Of a stretch of DNA of 37,260 bases, positions 1 to 10,679 are shown piece by piece (the stretch's first letter is position 1; every line of letters starts with the position of its first letter). Position numbers and translations under genes: made by a program. The stretch spans positions 1 to 37,260 of the forward strand of contig MSJI02000852.1 in assembly GCA_001931905.2 (NCBI GenBank). Reading direction: 5' to 3'. This DNA is from Cladosporium sp. IMV 00045 (lineage: Eukaryota; Ascomycota; Dothideomycetes; Cladosporiales; Cladosporiaceae). The notes under the pieces were generated by a model. The model saw nothing but the letters and a program-made list of their open reading frames with translations. It made no database searches and was not told the origin of the DNA.

Positions 1-138
1 GCCCGGGGATATCGTCCCAATAACGCCGCGCTGGAAAAGGTATTGTCGCGCAAAAGAAAATCGCTGGAAACGCTCAAAAAGTCGCTGGAATGTCGTCAAA
101 TGAAAGAGTAAATCAGATCATGGTGGAGAAGTCGTGGT

Positions 139-900
139 TCAGTAGGCGGTGATGAGTGCCCGCTGCGGCTCCTGCATGATGTAGTCTTCCATTGGCGCTG
201 TTTGCGACTTGTTGCCGTAGAGAGCGGTGCTGAGCTGTTGCCTTTCCTTTTCGCTGAGTTCCATTGCGGGCTGATCGGGCGAAGGTGGCATAGACTCGTC
301 TTCAGAGTCAGAGTCGTCAAGTGCGAGTTGAGGTGGTGAGTGCAGGCTGGGGACGCGAGTGAGAGCGTGCTCCTCGTCATCCTCCTCGTCGTACTCGGCA
401 TCGTCCTCATCGTCGCTGGAGTCGATTTCCTCAGATTCGATGATGACTGGTGCTGTGCGGATGCGGCGGACGGGAATGCTGAGGATCTCGGCGTCCTCAT
501 CGTAGACCGAGCCGTCGTCAGACTCGTCGTCGGAGTCAGAATCGCTGTCGTCGTCCTCGAGGTCCTCCTCGATCGAATCGAACCATTGGATGTGGCGAGA
601 TTCAGAGGGAGATGCCTTGCGGACGGATTGGTTGAACCAGGCCTCCTGCTCGCGCTCGGCGTCGGCGAGATCGATCATGAGAGTGTCGAGGAGGTTGGCG
701 TGACCGACCAGGCGGCGCAGGTTGTGGTCAGCGCGGCTGGCTTCGCGGCCCAGCTTCGACCTTGCGGTCGAGGCGACGGCGTATGTGCGGGTGAGAGACA
801 TCTTCTGCTTCTTGGCTGCGGGCAGAGTGGGGGATGTCTGGTAAGTTGCGTCGACTGCAAAGGGCTCAAAGGAGGATTGGAGCCTTAAGTGGGAAGGCAT
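139..900 (-). CDS. Conserved fungal acidic protein, function unknown
   Basis: Single-exon frame of 253 aa ending in TGA. The open frame runs further upstream to a TTG, but the first ATG is at 900 and gives the start MPSHLRLQSS. Residues about 35-95 are the ordered part, with the core STARSKLGREASRADHNLRR followed by LVGHANLLDTLMIDLADAER, which looks helical. From about residue 105 the protein is Asp/Glu/Ser-rich with several acidic runs, which suggests intrinsic disorder. I see no signal peptide, membrane segment or catalytic motif. The core resembles a protein I recall as widespread and uncharacterised in Pezizomycotina, but that is memory and not a search. A CAA-repeat tract lies about 140 nt upstream in the probable leader. 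The acidic tail could suit a chromatin or ribosome-assembly factor, but nothing here proves it. Confidence 0.8.
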   Translation of the reverse strand: MPSHLRLQSSFEPFAVDATYQTSPTLPAAKKQKMSLTRTYAVASTARSKLGREASRADHNLRRLVGHANLLDTLMIDLADAEREQEAWFNQSVRKASPSESRHIQWFDSIEEDLEDDDSDSDSDDESDDGSVYDEDAEILSIPVRRIRTAPVIIESEEIDSSDDEDDAEYDEEDDEEHALTRVPSLHSPPQLALDDSDSEDESMPPSPDQPAMELSEKERQQLSTALYGNKSQTAPMEDYIMQEPQRALITAY

Positions 901-3900
901 TGCGACCTTGATGTATTGTGTCGAGTCGTGAGTCAGGTTGGAGTTAATGGTGATGGCGAGATTACTGCCTGAGTCACACAATGTGTGGCTGATGGTGATT
1001 GGGTTTAAGTGTGGTAGAAGTCCGGGGTGCAGTCTTGGTTGTTGTTGTTGTTGTTGTTGGTTGTTGTGGTGGTTGTCCTTGATCCAAGTCGGAGGCGATG
1101 TAGTGTTATTGTATTGTTCGAGTGTCGAGATGATGTGTGTGAGGGGGTAAGAGGATCAGTCGAATGGGGGTGGACGAGGACTATATTTGTGCCTTGTCCA
1201 CCGGATCGCAGGTAAGAGAGGAAGAAACCCAAAATCCGTGCCTATGCTCGCTGTAGCAGGTACCAGGGTACCGAAGTCTAACAAGAAGTCTCCACATGGG
1301 CTGAGTCAAAAGGCCCGAGCGTTGCGCTGCAAACCTCCGCTTAAGGCCGCGCGCAAAACTCGTCCGGATGTATGCCTTGCCGCTTCAGCCCTTTGCGGCC
1401 GACACAAAGAATTGGGCGTCGGTCCGCATGTGCTGACATGATCCGAGGCCTATGCTTTGCAATCTCGCTGCTCTGCAGCCTGCTGTCGTTCCTTGCTGCC
1501 AAACCAAATCTTCCAACGCCTTCTTCCAACACTAGCTAGCCCCCTGGCTGATGTCTAATCTGTGTGTATGTCGAATGATGATGATTCATGTTGGCGTGCA
1601 AAGGCTCTTCGTCTTGGCGCCTTTCTCAGCGTTCGCTCAGCCAGCGAGTCTTGATCCTTGGTATGGTCGGGCGCACTCCGCGGTACCCGTGCCCGTTTGG
1701 CCTACTGCAATCTACGCCAATCTGCCAATCTAACCTCCAGGCCACCGCATTCCTTCTGGGTGCACAGCCTGATGTCCTCGTCACGTATGTACGTGCTGTG
1801 CATTATTGCACTGCATTCGCGACGATGCCTCGCTGGCTGGCCATACGAGGAACGAGAGGGCGCGCTCTCAGGCAACCACAAACTGTATCTGCACAGCGCA
1901 TCGTCGTAGCGCGCTTCGTGGCTGGTTTGATCGCATGAGACATTGGCACGTGTATCCTTGTCTTCTCATGGTGAGACGGCTACCCCGTTGCAGCAGCGTG
2001 TACACGAGTGACTCGGTGAGCCTCAAGCGCGTTGTGCCTCAGAATGCGAGATGCGATGCGATGCGACACAGCCATGTGAGGCTGACTCCTGCGCACGCTT
2101 GATAAACTTCACCGCCAGCCAGGAATAACAAACACGACCTTGAGGCTTGCTCGGGTGATAATGTCAGCAGTGTCACTTACCACAAGCGGTATCAACGTGC
2201 GCCTCGTCTCAGGCACCGGTATTACCCATTTCATGGCTGTCGGTGACCAAAGCAGGCCGTTGGAACGACTGGACTTATCGCCGCATTAGGCCATCGGTGT
2301 TAAGCACAAACTCGCAGACAAGGTACGGATGTACATAACCTCCATCCTGCAGAAACGACATCACAGTCATAATAGCGTTCAATGCGAATTGCTCGGACGA
2401 CTCGGGCGAAGCTTAATGGGTACCGGCCGAGAGGACAGCGGCAGCAAAACGGGAGCGAGGAAGGATGTCGCAATGATCTCAAAATCTCAGGTTAAGGTTT
2501 TCCTTGCTCGTGGCCTGTCGGCATCTTTTCTGCGCTTTCTTTCCGACCGGCCGTAACAAGCCCTAGGCCCTTCTTCTCCAGATTCTGCGATGGAGTTAAG
2601 CGGCGGATGATGCACGCTTTGGGCTGTCTCGCTTACCGGCATCCGGTCGCTATGCAGACCTTGATATATGTACGAAACGCTCCGCCGGCTGCCTGAACTC
2701 TCCGAGTCTGGCCATGTGTTGCGCTTTCGAACTCGATAGCGTCATGCGCTTCGTGGATAACGACTCTATCACCGGACACTGGGAATTGATGTTTCCTTTC
2801 GCTGCTCTTGCAGTCATTCGCCTGATCGTCTGTCAGGGCACTGGCCACGATCCTCATATCAGATCAACTAATCAAAGCCAGCGCTGTCACTATGAGCCAT
2901 CGTCAATATTCCCCAGAGGTCAGCGCTGACAATATCAGCCCACAACGAAGATATCATCTTGTTAATAATCACTCGGTCCTCTCCCCGAGCATGCCATATC
3001 CAGAATGGCAGATTTCGCGACCACATCGCTTCGCGAGCAGAATTACTCAGCCCAAGGCCCAAAAGCAGACCAATTCGAACCTTGAGCAAGCCACCCACGC
3101 TGCCACAGGCCCGCTGACACAATCACCTTTCCCGCCCTATCCACTTTGCGCGCATGGACGCTGACGAGAGCGAGCTCACGCGCCATTGACTTTCAGATGA
3201 GCTTGGACAGCCCGCATGCGCTGACAAAACTCGCATGATTCTTTACTCGTGCTTTGGTCGTTCCTGCGTATTTTGATCGGAGTGATCGTTTGCAAGATTT
3301 GATGGTCCAGTATACCCACATTTGAACACTAACTTGCGGTGATGGATGCGTGCATACTACTGATCTTCTGAACAGGACTGCGTTCGTTGACAACGGACGA
3401 ATGCGCCAGCTTTCTCATCTCGCGTTCGACGAGCCACATACACGAGATCTGAATGGATTCTGATACTTTGCGCCAACTCTCTGAATACGCGCATCGCCTG
3501 ATTCGATGTCCGTCTGAAAACGATCGATGCGACGCACCATGCGCGAAACCACCTGATGAACTCGACGCAGAAATGCGAAGAAGGGGAGGGGATGACTGTG
3601 CTGGTTATACCCACTATCAAACGACCGTCTCCAGTCATTTTATACGAACGCCGCACTACACTTGCTACAGTCGACCGACAAGATGACCACCTTAGTTGTC
3701 ACTAGTCCAGTGAGCTCTACTCCCTGGCCGTAATGCAACAAAGCCATCCGAGCCAACCTGGCGACTTCGATCATGTCAAGAAGACTCTGTCATTCTTTTG
3801 GGAGGTCGTTCCTGGCATCGATGGAGTGTGGCTATCCATGTCTCTGGCCACACCGTTCAAGCGAGTGTGCAAAACTCACAGGAATCCACAAGTCGCATTT

Positions 3901-4398
3901 GTGTACACCGACCGAGCTCGCCTTCTGAATGCGCACTTCCGCTCAAAGTCCACGATGAGCCATGTTGAGGCCTGTCGGGGTAGCACAAACCCTTGCGCGT
4001 TCGAGGTGTAGGAAAATCGTTGCGGACAACCCTCGCCTGGGGGTGACATGGCATTTGGTCCACGTATCTGGAAAACACAGCGCGCGCATGAAGGGTGCTG
4101 CCTGTCGAGATTGATCAAGACGTTCTCGATCTCCCTCGCGCCTTGAGGCCTGCAGCTCTGTGCCTTCGAGAAGCGCCGGACGGTCTCATTGATTGTAGTT
4201 CCGCATTTTCCTCATATATCCATGTAATATCAATCGTACAATTAACAGCACGCCTGCAAACCCAGGGTATCATGCATGCTTTCGTGTCTTCTTTTTCTCT
4301 GCGTCCAGGCCGGAAATCAAATGCCTTGCTTTCCCAGAAATTGTATCCGATTCCCGTTCAAAAACTGCCCCCGGCATCTCCTTCCAAGTAGACTCATT
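901..4398. other. Gene-poor intergenic region, about 3.5 kb
   Basis: This lies between the start of the acidic protein gene and the stop of GOT1. Only short frames are open on either strand, many from TTG or GTG, and none shows a recognisable domain, signal peptide or convincing exon structure. I see no transposon protein, terminal repeats or obvious AT-rich RIP-like decay. The left part should hold the promoter and leader of the minus-strand gene, including the TTG/CAA repeat. The right few hundred bases should hold the GOT1 3' UTR. Noncoding RNAs or very short genes cannot be excluded. Confidence 0.6.
1035..1075. repeat. TTG/CAA trinucleotide microsatellite
   Basis: An uninterrupted run of about seven TTG units (1039-1059) is followed by imperfect TTG/TGG units. 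On the minus strand it reads as CAA repeats and falls about 140 nt before the ATG of the acidic protein gene at 900, so it is probably in that gene's 5' leader or core promoter. Confidence 0.85.
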
Positions 4399-5010
4399 TT
4401 ACACAGGCAAATCCTTGTGCGCCCGCTCGTTCGCCCCAGCCTTGTCGCCCGCAACCTGCAATCCACGCGCGAGATAGGGCCCGACGACGGGGATGTTGTA
4501 CGCAAAACCCGCGATCGTCTTGAAGAATTCCTGCGAAATCACATTCTCGTCAGCCTTTTCCATTCTTCCAATCCAGTCCACCCTGCCACAGCGCAACAAA
4601 GCACCAGCAGGATCCCCAAGTGAAACTCACCCCGAACAGCACCGAAATCCCAAACAACTCCACCCCAAACCCGATCAGCGGCCACCTCATGAGGATCAGC
4701 AGCACGCCCGCCCAAAAGGCCAGACTGCCCCTCCACTTGTTCTTGCGGGCGAAGAAGACGAAGGTGCGCTGCGGGCCGAGCAGGAGGGTTATTCCGACGA
4801 GGAAGAGAATGTTGCCCATGGCGAGCAGGGCGCGGTCGAAGAAGAGGATTAGACCCAGCAGGAAGAAGAAGAAGCCGCCGCTGCAGAAGGCGACGCCGAT
4901 TTCTGTGAAGTTGGTTAATTAGTCCTGGATTTTTGTAGACATGGTACTGTATTTGGCGAAGCATGAGACGAAGACGTACTCTGCGAATCGGATAGCCAGT
5001 AGGTAGGCAT
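4399..5010 (-). CDS. GOT1: Got1, Golgi/ER vesicle transport membrane protein
   Basis: Three exons: 5010-4980, 4902-4631 and 4530-4399. The introns are 77 nt (GTACGT...CACAG) and 100 nt (GTGAGT...CGCAG). The product is 144 aa, close to the 138 aa of yeast Got1. Exon 1 encodes MPTYWLSDSQ. The splice gives QKIGVAFCSGG and then the family blocks FFDRALLAMGNILFLVG and FVFFARKNKWRGSLAF, ending in KDLPV, where yeast Got1 ends in LPV. Four hydrophobic segments lie at about 12-32, 37-56, 68-88 and 91-112. In yeast, Got1 is a small tetraspan protein needed, redundantly with Sft2, for ER-Golgi and endosome-Golgi traffic. Both junctions restore the family sequence in frame, so the model is firm although no single long frame covers it. 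Confidence 0.95.
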
Positions 5011-5528
5011 TGTGGTTCTTGTGTTTGCGCTGATGCGCGCGGTTGAATGCTGTGTGCTGTGGTTGTTCTCTTCAAGGATCGCTAATCGTCGTGTTTGCTT
5101 TTTTCGCGGTTTGTCTCGAGTCTCATCGCATTGTGGTGATTGCGGTTGACAAAAGTGTCGTGCGACCGTTGCTAAATGCGGTGGCCTGGGCTGGGAAAAC
5201 GGGGGAGAACGTGTGTTTTGGGGGAGCGACGCGCGGGAAGGATTTGGTGGGGTTAGGGAGTAGGGTCAGACTTTACAGGAAGTATATAGGGGCTTGTTGG
5301 GATGAGATGGCACATCAATCGCTTTAATAAGCTCTGTTACGGAAGCTAGTTTTGGAGAACATGTAATGAATCGAAAAATCATGTGGGAACTGATGAAAAA
5401 AAATCGCAATGCATTTCTCCGTAAGATACGTTCTATCATGTACCGCATCTTTCGCTCGTATCTAGTATTACTCCCGTACCCAGTATACGTATATCCGTTC
5501 GGACGTCTCTTATCTATCAACAAGACTT
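5011..5528. other. Intergenic: GOT1 promoter and kinase 3' UTR
   Basis: About 520 bp between two minus-strand genes. It should contain the GOT1 promoter and leader (right of 5010) and the kinase 3' UTR (left of 5529). The stretch around 5320-5520 is relatively AT-rich, which fits 3' untranslated sequence. No other gene is seen. Confidence 0.6.
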
Positions 5529-7504
5529 CTATTTCCAGCCGGCGACAACCTCATCCAGCTCCTTCCTGTACTTCTGCTGTTGCTCAATCTGCTGCAGGAA
5601 GATCTTGTACTTGGCCTCGAGCAACTTCCTCTCACCCTCGTCATTGTTCGGGTACACAGCCTTGCCGGGCTTGCTGAGGCGATCCATGATGTCCCAGAGA
5701 GGCTCGCTCTTGCCATCCTTGTCGGTGCTGGCGGCTTTGGCACCTAGCATGGCGGCTCCGTGGACGACAGCGGCGTGCACGTAGCGAGGGATCATGACTG
5801 GCATCTGGCACGCGTTGGCGATCAGGCTCATCAGGATGTCGTTTTGGCACTGGCTGCCAGACATGAAGATCGAGGAGATGACATGACCGGAGTCGTTCAT
5901 CGACTCGACGATCTGGTGGGTCTGCAGAGCGATGAATTCAAGTGTGGCGTAGTAGCTGATGGCGAGTGCGTCCAACGATTTGTCGCTGGACAAGCCGATG
6001 ACGGAACCCTTCATATCCGGATCGGCGATGGGTGATCGGTTGCCGAAGAGGTCACCGTAGAAGAAGAAGTGGCGGGCAAGGTAGGAGATGGCAGGTGCGT
6101 CGACCTTCTCCTGCATCTCGCGGAGGTGCTCATTCAGGTAGTCGTAGATGTTCATGTTGAAGGTCTCCGCAACGGACATGGCCTCCTGGAAGGCAGGGTG
6201 GGTCTCGACGACGTGCTTGAGAAGCTCGCCAGTAGCAGACTGACCGCCCTCAGCCATCCAGTAGTCTGGGATGAGCACATCGCGATACGGTCCCCACACA
6301 CCGTTGACAAACACAGGCTTCTCGCTCATGGCGAGATGGCAAGTGGAGGTACCGGCAACGGCAGCCAAACGCGTGAATGCCTGGCTAACGTGGTTCTTTG
6401 GCTGAGCATCGCTGATGCTGTTGCCTCTGAGCTTGACCTTAGCACCGACGGTGCCAATCCATCCGGCGTAAGCGTCAATGACACTGCTGCCGACAGCGAC
6501 GTTTGTCGGGAGACCGAGGTCATTGGCGGCCTTTTGAGACAGTGTACCGATCCTCTCACCAGCGGTGAGGTAAGTGTTGTTCTGAATGGAAGCGTCAGCC
6601 TGTGTCGTTCCGTATGATTGTAGCACATGTGCCAAATTCAGGACTTACTACACCATTAATGCCACCCAAACGCCTGCAGTTATCCTCAGTCAAGTCGCTC
6701 AGACCAATGTCTTTTAAGAAGTCTTCCTGCCAGCCCTTCTCACTGCCGTCGACGCCAACAGGGACGTAGCCCTGCTTGCAAACGACTGAACAGAAGCTGC
6801 GAGTATCCGTAGCAGTGGCCATCCTGGTGAGAGCGTCACCCAAGTCGTAGAATCTACACTTGGCGAAGAGCTCTGGGGGCATGTTGTTCTTCAGCCAAAG
6901 GATCTTTGGCATCTCCATCTCGATGCTCATAGTACCACCGACATAGCGGAGCAGGTTGTGTTTGGTGGCGTTGACCTTCTTGGTCTCTTCGACAGGGCGG
7001 TGGTCAAGCCACAGGATGACGTTCCGGTCGTTACCGTCTGCGTTGTCGAATTTCGGGCCTGTGACGCTCTGAGGCTCGCCAGTCTCCTCGTTGAAAACGG
7101 TGAGCGAGCAGGTGGCATCGAAGCCGATTCCGCGGACGGTATCTGGGTCGATGTTGTGCTGGTTCATGGCGCGCTGGACGGAGTTGCAGATGCACTTCCA
7201 GATATCGGTGACGGATTGTTCCTGTAGGATGCCATCAGTGAGCGACGGTTGGCATACAGTCTCATGCACACGTCTTTCGACGTACATAGTACCCGGTCTC
7301 AGGCTGCCAGAGACCAATGTTCTCGCTGGCCAAGCCGACAATATCACCCTTCTCGTTCATGATGCATGCTCTCGCCGATCCAGTACCGACATCAATTCCG
7401 ATGTAGTGGTTTTGGATGACCTTGACCTCATTGTGAGGGTCGACAGACATCTGACGAGACTGCTGTCTCGAGGGCTTCCTGTAGGGCATCGAGCCGTGCT
7501 CCAT
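5529..7504 (-). CDS. FGGY-family carbohydrate kinase (D-ribulokinase type)
   Basis: Three exons: 7504-7286, 7221-6649 and 6599-5529. The introns are 64 nt and only 49 nt, both phase 0. The product is 620 aa. The ATG at 7504 has the strong context CCACCATGG. The phosphate-binding motif YIGIDVGTGSARA is at about 34-46. GIGFDATCSL is at 104-113 and ILWLDHRPVEETKK at about 142-155. A likely catalytic Asp306 lies in SSVIDAYAGW. The second-domain signature DLFGNRSPIADPD and the nucleotide-binding segment FMSGSQCQNDILMSLIANA follow. Human FGGY and yeast YDR109C are the closest family members I know and act on D-ribulose, giving D-ribulose 5-phosphate. That substrate is inferred from family resemblance. 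The gene is divergent from the EMC10-like gene across 745 bp. Lengths are comparable with human FGGY (551 aa) and the yeast protein (715 aa). Confidence 0.93.
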
Positions 7505-8249
7505 GGTGGGCGGTTGAGTAAAGTGCTGGCTCCCTGATCTGTCAAAAGTAGATGTATCTCCTAACGAAGTAGGACGCTTGTGTTTACAAAATCGTGAATC
7601 GTGAAGAGAAGGTCTTGCACGTCTTTACGAGACGGTGTGAGGGCAAGGAAGAGGAGAGGAAATACCCAGGCGAGACACGTCTCGCTCCCGCTTGGCCATT
7701 GGAGCTCGAGGTGTGCGCAGATCCGCGACAGGCATCGCCAAAAGGGCTTGGAGGTGGTCGTGGATGATATCACTCCACCTCTCAACATCGCTCTTTGGGC
7801 TCTTTGGGTGGGTCTTCCTCCACCTTCACTCAGCGGGGAAGTCGGGGTCTTGGAGTGAAGTTACGAGAGGATGCACCAGTAATGCACTGTTCAAACGTTC
7901 TCGAACCGAGCCCAGTGGTCATACCTTGCGCGGTGTGCTTTGTTTTTTCTGCCGTGCATCAAGTATGACGAGAAACAAGGTTCTTTCAGTGTCATCTCCT
8001 CGGGTCGAACGGACTGTTTGCACTGGAAATGGGCAATGAAGCATGTCTGCTTCTGCCCTCCATCAATATTTAGTGGCATCCTTAATCAATGTTTGATAAG
8101 CTTCTAGCTGAGAGCTCTCACCCCCGAGCTCCCCGACAGCGGGGCTTCACTTGACGTACAGTGGCCTGTCGCGTCTACACGTTAGCCCTGTGGTCAACTT
8201 ACATCAGTGCCTATCGAAATAACATACTCTGCGCTCGCAATACAGCAAG
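7505..8249. promoter_or_regulatory. Divergent promoter region, kinase and EMC10-like genes
   Basis: 745 bp separates the two start codons, so it must hold both promoters and 5' leaders. The short frames in it show no recognisable protein. I could not assign a specific factor site with confidence. Confidence 0.5.
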
Positions 8250-8884
8250 ATGCATCTCGCTAGCGCCCTCAGCATTGTGCTGACACTACTGTTCTCACTC
8301 GCTGCCGCCACCCAACCCGACAAGCAAATCGACATCTTCGCCTGGCCTCTGTCCGCCCCAAAATCACAAACATTGGCCAAACTCTCCTACAACTCTGAGC
8401 AAGCGACTGTCCTCTCCTACAAAGCACTCGCACTGCCTTCTGGCGAAGAGATCGTGCGCATTGGCTTTAACCACCCGACCACAGGCCGCTGGTCTGGTAT
8501 CGCGACAGCGGCGTCGAACTTGGCAGATGAAAAGGACAAGAAGCTACAGCTGCTGCTGAACGAGCAAGGCGATGTGTACCATGTTGGATTCAAGTCTTCT
8601 GAATGGCCGAGCTCGAGCAAGGGAGGAAGCAAGAAAGATGATATGAGCGTCGAGGTCGTGCCGATGCAAACTGCGTCTACGATTCACCTGAACAAGCCGG
8701 TCGTGCTTAACGCGGAAGGCAAGCTTGATAACAAGGAGGAAGAGAAGACTTTCCTGCAAAAGTATTCATCGTCTGAGTATGTCCCGACCGATAGCGACGA
8801 TGCTAACCTTCTGACAGGTACTGGTGGGCAATTGGTCTGTTCCTGGTATTCCAGCTGGTCATGGGAGGAGGAGGAAAGGAGTAG
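8250..8884 (+). CDS. EMC10: EMC10-like ER membrane protein complex subunit
   Basis: Two exons, 8250-8761 and 8818-8884, flank a 56-nt intron (GTATTC...CTGACAG, branch-like GCTAAC). The product is 192 aa; yeast Emc10 is 205 aa. A signal peptide covers about 1-21 (MHLASALSIVLTLLFSLAAA). A luminal beta-rich region follows, with the block IVRIGFNHPTTGRWSG. Only after splicing does the C-terminus become FLQKYWWAIGLFLVFQLVMG plus a Gly-rich GGGKE tail, the single membrane anchor typical of this family. The EMC inserts and stabilises membrane proteins in the ER. Without splicing, the frame stays open to 8987 and loses the anchor, giving a 245-aa product (see findings). The identification rests on topology and the C-terminal block, because EMC10 proteins diverge strongly in sequence. 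Confidence 0.85.
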
Positions 8885-10679
8885 ATCTGCCAGTAATGAG
8901 TTCCAAACGCCCAGCATGACCTTCCAGAAGCACGCCTCCGAACTTTCCATCGCTCAGATCTCAACGCCTTCATTATCGACTGTCTAGTAAGGCCCTGTGT
9001 ATCGGTATTCATGATCTGCGCATTGAGCAGACTCAGTTGTTGGCCCGATTGTAAAGACTTATCACGAACCGTTAGATCAGGGAGATCTGGCCTCTGTATC
9101 GAGTAAAAAAAAAAACCGTCAGCCTCAAGTTCCAGGAGGCAAGTCCCGTCACCACGGACGCAATCCACATGGGTCTGGCCTACCGTTTATCCCTTTTGAC
9201 GCCACAACGCAGCAATGTAAGACCATCACCCCGAGAGCAGAAGGTTGGAATTCGTCTCCATCAGAAGCCTCCCTCACGATCCCGTGGTGTCTCAGAAATT
9301 GTCAATGTAGGCGACCGAGGAATCTTCCGTGGGCTCGAAGCCTGGGATAGTGTCTGCGAACGATTTACCTGGACAGCATGATGAATGACAGATTCATTCA
9401 ATGCGCTGATGGATCAATTTCAGTCGCCGCATGCACTGACTATCATCAACCTCACTCCAGGAAGATTGGTACAGCCTGTACCGCATGTTCAAGGACGCAG
9501 TACAGGAAGCTCATCAGAAAGGAGCTTCACGTCTCCTTCAGATCATCGTCACGTCGATCGTCGTTCCTCTGCGGAATGCTCCGTCAACAATACCTCTGTA
9601 AACGTTCTGGAAATAACAGAGAAGTACCAGTTTCAGGTGATTATGCATAGCGCTGCAGGGGCGTGAGCACTGATCAGTTCTTTGAACGACTCGCAAGGTG
9701 AAACGTGGGGCTATACCTTTGTTTTGGCTCGTGTGGGATGGCGGGCACGGGGAGTTTGACCCTGAAGCTATATTGCAGCATATCTATAGGAGCTTTATCC
9801 GGAGTTCTGCCCCACGCCTTCGCTATATCACCACAACTGATATCACTTAGTGAATGCTTTTATACTTTCACTAAGAGCCCAAGACTTCAAGTGGCTTCGC
9901 TTGTCAGGAACAATATTCCCTTGATTGGACGAATCAATCATCGTCTTTCGTCGTCGCCCAACTCTGCCGCGGGCACAGAGCGGTGAATGTCTCGTACGCA
10001 ACACTCACCGACTATGGCGCCGTGCTGCCGTCCTCTAGAACCCCACGTGAGTGCTGCCCATCGCGAAGATCATCCCACCCGCACTCCTTACAACGCCTTC
10101 GCCGGAGGCTAGGGCTCTCCAGGGACTGACGGCCAGGAACGGTTACCCTGTCGATCTGATTTGAAGGAGAGTTTCATGGACGTTGCCAGACGAAAGCGTT
10201 CCAGGCGTTCTGCGTTTGGTCTGAGTATGGAATCAGCCGTTCTGTCGCTTGTTCGAGTCTATCCTGAGAAACCCTGAGATGATCCGGCACCAGGGTCTGG
10301 ATGGTGCCATCTTTAGGTGATCGATCTTGCGTAGCCGACTCTAGTGCGCCTCAAAAGGTCCTTGGTGGGCTCGATCTCGAGTCAGGACGCCTTCTGCGGG
10401 ACCGTTGCAAATGATCCTTCGCCTGGATGGGGCTTTATGGTACGAAGGTACCTGTTGCAAGTGATGGGAAGAGATATATACGTCCTGCTCGGTCCCTTTC
10501 GTCGCCAGATTCACATCCACATCAAAGCATCTTATCTTCTCCAGCGCCTTCATTGCATCGATTAGCGTACTATTACATACAACTCAAAGGATTCTTATCA
10601 CATTCCTCAAGGCCATTAATATCAACCCTGCCTCAGACTTCGTCGAGGAATCCACTCCCAATAACAAGTCACAAATTGA
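8885..10679. other. Intergenic region, about 1.8 kb, no gene recognised
   Basis: It begins with the 3' UTR of the EMC10-like gene, including an A run near 9105-9115. It ends with the promoter and leader of the 213-aa gene, where a TATATA element lies at 10475-10480. Short open frames around 9169-9990 show no domain, signal peptide or plausible splice partner. An 8-bp inverted repeat at 9846-9875 could form a hairpin. I see no tRNA or transposon. Confidence 0.5.
10475..10480 (+). promoter_or_regulatory. TATA-like element
   Basis: TATATA lies 200 nt before the ATG of the 213-aa gene. It is a plausible core promoter element, but short AT motifs also occur by chance. Confidence 0.3.

Noticed and set aside
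340..888. 182-codon plus-strand frame opposite the acidic protein gene
   Set aside because: Antisense shadow: its Val/Leu-rich product arises from the reverse complement of Asp/Glu codons.
139..981. Extended 280-aa form of the acidic protein
   Set aside because: The extra N-terminus begins at TTG; the first ATG is at 900 and the upstream part looks untranslated.
3733..4011. 92-codon frame with ATG in the gene-poor region
   Set aside because: No recognisable domain, signal peptide or promoter signal; length is within chance expectation.
9846..9875. 8-bp inverted repeat (CTTAGTGA ... TCACTAAG)
   Set aside because: Short stem with a 14-nt loop; no neighbouring gene ends there and no transposon ends are visible, so it is probably chance.
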